Below, piece after piece: positions 61,737 to 64,000 of a stretch of DNA of 64,000 bases. The notes below the pieces were generated by a model. It was not told the DNA's origin and searched no databases. It saw only the letters and a list, made by a program, of their open reading frames with translations. The stretch's first letter is position 1. Every line of letters starts with the position of its first letter. This DNA is from Mobiluncus curtisii subsp. curtisii ATCC 35241 (GTDB taxonomy: Bacteria > Actinomycetota > Actinomycetes > Actinomycetales > Actinomycetaceae): NCBI RefSeq assembly GCF_000146285.1, contig NZ_GL385912.1, positions 971,271-1,035,270 of the forward strand, given 5' to 3'. Made by a program: the position numbers and the translations under genes.

Positions 61737-64000
61737 TTGGCCAATCAAATCCCTGCGGCATCACCGAGGTTTTCCACCACGCTTTCTCCGGTCTCGGATT
61801 CTCTCATCAGCGTTCGCGGTCTGACTAAAATTTATGGTCATGCCGATACAGAGCGCGCCGTCACGGCTTTAGACCAGGTGGATGTGGATTTCCCCCGCGC
61901 CCAGTTCACTGCCATTATGGGTCCTTCCGGTTCCGGCAAATCCTCCTTGCTGCATATTTTGGCAGGGTTGGATTCGTTTCAATCTGGCACGGTGACGGTC
62001 GCCGGTCGTGACTTGTCGGGGCTGAATGCCGCGGAACTGACCCGGTTTCGCCGTGACACGATGGGGTTTATCTTTCAGGCGTTTAACCTGGTGCCCACGC
62101 TGACCGTCGCGGAAAATATCGAGCTGTCAGCGTTGGTGCGCCGCCAGTCTCCGGATCGGCGCCGGATGAAAGCCCTGGTCAAAGAGCTTGATTTGGAGTC
62201 TCGGCTGGATGCGTTTCCCGCCGAGCTGAGCGGGGGGCAACAGCAAAAGGTCGCTTGTGCTCGCGCTTTGCTGGTCACTCCCGAGGTCGTTTTCGCTGAT
62301 GAGCCGACCGGGAACCTCGATTCGGAGTCTTCGGCACAGGTCCTTTCGTTCCTGCGGGCAGCGGCGCGCGACTGGCAACAGTCAGTCATCATGGTCACCC
62401 ATGAACCCGATGCCGCTAAATATGCTGACCGGGTGCTGTTCCTGTTTGACGGTCAGATTGTTGCCCAGCTGACGAACCCGACTCGCGAGGCGATTCTCGC
62501 CGCCGAGCAAAACCTCGGCGAAGTGCGGAAAGCCCGGAAACGCGCGGGACAGCCCAGCGCACCCCAGACTTTGCGGGACGTCGATCCGGCAGCGTTAGAA
62601 AAAGACCTGACCGCCGTCATGAGTTTGCCAAAGATTGAGGACGAAACAGACTCTGAACAGCCAGAACTTCCTGCCGATACCGCCACAGGCTTGCCAAAAT
62701 TGGCTCCCGTTACAGCACCAACCCCGCCGGCGGTGCCGGACTCGCCCAGCACCATCCCGGCAGCGCACACCGTCCCGACACCGGCTCCAGAACCGACTTC
62801 GGCGTCGGCGCCAGAACCGACATTCGCACCTGTGGCACCCCCCGCGAGTCGCCAACGCGACACCGCCCTCACTTTTGCCAACTTGGGCATTGCCGAGACC
62901 AATCCCAAACCGAACGAACTGGCAGATTCCCTGGCTCGGGGTGATTTCAAGTGGCCCAGCATGTCCGTAGCGCACCCTGCCGCCCAGGAGGACACCAACG
63001 ATTTGCTGGGGAAACCACTGGCATCCGGGTTTGCTAATCCCGATACCACCAGGGACTCCGCATCAGGTTCCCCCGCTAATGCCAAAGAACTCAGCGACTT
63101 TGACTCCGTGATTTCCGGGGCTGCCGAGTTGGCAGCCAGCGGTTCCACCACCCCGGCTGCTGACAGTTACGAAACAGCACGTCCCGAGCGTCCGAACATC
63201 CCGGATACAGACTCAGGCTCTGGCGATACCGGGTTTAATTCGTTTGATTTTATGGACAAGCCCGCGCGTACAGCGAGCGGTGAAGCTGACGTGGAGGTGT
63301 CTGTCCGGCGGCGCCGTCCGATATTGGGCAGTTTTGGTGCGAGGCAGCCCGCACCCACACTAACGCCCGCACCAACGCCCAGCCTTCCCCCAGATGCGGT
63401 GGCTCCCACTCTGCCCACCGCACCCACTGCGCCCGCTGCTCCAGTCACCCCGCCGCTGGCACCTCCGGTCGAACCTCCGGTTACGCCACCAGTTGCACCG
63501 CCGGTCGCGCCCCTCGCGGCAAGCGACCCGAACGTGTGGGTGGACAATCCTCCCACACTTGTGCCCAGTTCGGCTTCGTCCCGGATTCTTTCCGAGGCGT
63601 TTGTCCCCGAAGCTGTCCCGGCACCCCCTGCCGAGCCTGAGCTGGAGCGCCCCGAGTTGCCTGACAGTTTCTCGGCACGATACCCCGCAACACCCCCGGC
63701 AGAAGCCCCGACCGCGGCACCATCCGCGCCGCAGCCACAGACTTTCCCGCCCCCCCGACGGGTCTCCCAGCTGGAAAGCACCCTCAGCGCCCCGGACGCG
63801 TTCGCGCGCCAACCCGAGCTGCAGCCTGAACCGCGCCCCGCACCGCAACCGACCCCGGCTCCCCAGCCAGCACCCCAGCCGGAACGCTCAAAACCCGCCG
63901 CGTCCCGCACTTATGACGGACCGCGCCGCTCGCGCCGACCTGCGGTCGACCCGCACTTGGCAGAAGCCGAAGGCAAGAACGAACTGCTCGCCATGATTGA
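61737..64000 (+). CDS. ABC transporter ATPase with very long Pro-rich tail (open at window end)
   Basis: Open reading frame from TTG at 61737 (AAAGGAGG seven bases upstream) to the window end without a stop: at least 754 residues. Residues about 20-240 form a complete MacB/LolD-type ABC ATPase: Walker A GPSGSGKSS (62-70), Q-loop FQAFNL, signature LSGGQQQ (about 163), Walker B VVFADEPTGNLD (about 184) and switch His in MVTHEP. From about 250 onward the sequence is a Pro/Ala/Thr/Ser/Glu-rich low-complexity tail of over 500 residues with no other recognised domain inside the window. Typical MacB/LolD ATPases are 220-260 residues. The permease partner should follow beyond base 64000 or be fused to this chain. 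Confidence 0.85.
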   Translation, partial: MANQIPAASPRFSTTLSPVSDSLISVRGLTKIYGHADTERAVTALDQVDVDFPRAQFTAIMGPSGSGKSSLLHILAGLDSFQSGTVTVAGRDLSGLNAAELTRFRRDTMGFIFQAFNLVPTLTVAENIELSALVRRQSPDRRRMKALVKELDLESRLDAFPAELSGGQQQKVACARALLVTPEVVFADEPTGNLDSESSAQVLSFLRAAARDWQQSVIMVTHEPDAAKYADRVLFLFDGQIVAQLTNPTREAILAAEQNLGEVRKARKRAGQPSAPQTLRDVDPAALEKDLTAVMSLPKIEDETDSEQPELPADTATGLPKLAPVTAPTPPAVPDSPSTIPAAHTVPTPAPEPTSASAPEPTFAPVAPPASRQRDTALTFANLGIAETNPKPNELADSLARGDFKWPSMSVAHPAAQEDTNDLLGKPLASGFANPDTTRDSASGSPANAKELSDFDSVISGAAELAASGSTTPAADSYETARPERPNIPDTDSGSGDTGFNSFDFMDKPARTASGEADVEVSVRRRRPILGSFGARQPAPTLTPAPTPSLPPDAVAPTLPTAPTAPAAPVTPPLAPPVEPPVTPPVAPPVAPLAASDPNVWVDNPPTLVPSSASSRILSEAFVPEAVPAPPAEPELERPELPDSFSARYPATPPAEAPTAAPSAPQPQTFPPPRRVSQLESTLSAPDAFARQPELQPEPRPAPQPTPAPQPAPQPERSKPAASRTYDGPRRSRRPAVDPHLAEAEGKNELLAMI

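Noticed and set aside
62453-63910. Two minus-strand Gly/Ser-rich frames (232 and 247 codons)
   Set aside because: They are the reverse of the Pro/Ala-rich tail of the ABC ATPase; their Gly-rich look follows from reading Pro codons backwards, and the ATPase frame runs through without a stop.

Overview
The window is a chromosomal segment of a moderately high-GC actinobacterium. The evidence is the actinobacterial form of several proteins (RpoB/RpoC with TTG and GTG starts, hexapeptide DapD of the mycobacterial type, seven-iron FdxA, DUF501-Ppx-FtsB cluster, LppM-like lipoprotein, NarL-type two-component pair) and many cell-wall-binding repeat 2 (CWB2) modules. The two large CWB2 surface proteins, the fused OppDF ATPase and the general gene set suggest the Actinomycetaceae (Mobiluncus/Varibaculum/Actinomyces-like); that placement is inference and no 16S gene is present. 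Most of the window is ordinary core genome with tight gene spacing; the accessory-looking part is about 27.4-29 kb beside a tRNA-Ser gene.

Layout. 0-3.8 kb: rpoB and the start of rpoC on the minus strand. 4.2-10 kb: a sugar-catabolism island with a DeoR/AgaR-type regulator divergent from a SIS isomerase, a ROK kinase without the usual zinc motif, a PfkB kinase and a class II aldolase, followed by a convergent aldose 1-epimerase; together these look like a galactosamine/tagatose-phosphate route. 10-13 kb: a 54-residue Cys-rich protein, a CoA-disulfide-reductase-like enzyme with a catalytically dead rhodanese tail, and menA. 13.4-19.9 kb: radA, dapD, gltA, fdxA and a VanW-domain membrane protein. 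19.9-27.4 kb: typA and the oppA-oppB-oppC-oppDF peptide importer with a stem-loop after oppA.

27.4-29 kb: a toxin-antitoxin pair, a broken integrase start and short direct repeats next to tRNA-Ser(GGA). 29-32.7 kb: sodA, a secreted CWB2-NlpC/P60 wall hydrolase and a small anchored protein. 32.8-35.9 kb: pntA-pntB transhydrogenase. 36-41.5 kb: two divergent Pro-rich membrane proteins and a large MMPL/RND exporter with a heptad-repeat outer domain. 41.5-47.1 kb: an S1 protease fused to CWB2 repeats, a DedA protein and a 981-residue YdiJ-type FAD/Fe-S dehydrogenase. 47.4-52.3 kb: a two-domain protein of unknown role, an AI-2E-family permease, a GNAT enzyme and a Bax-inhibitor-1 protein. 52.4-55.8 kb: a NarL-type histidine kinase/regulator pair, an odd tRNA with UAA anticodon and short variable loop, and NhaA. 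55.9-61.5 kb: LppM-like lipoprotein, then the ppx-DUF501-ftsB-yggS-EamA block. 61.7-64 kb: an ABC ATPase with a Pro-rich tail of over 500 residues, running off the window.

Most notable beyond ordinary genes: three copies of an intergenic palindromic repeat with a compensatory base change, all 3' of a gene in the same relative orientation; the short-armed UAA tRNA; the ABC ATPase with the giant tail; the inactive rhodanese domain paired with a small Cys-rich protein; and the tRNA-Ser-associated integration remnant.
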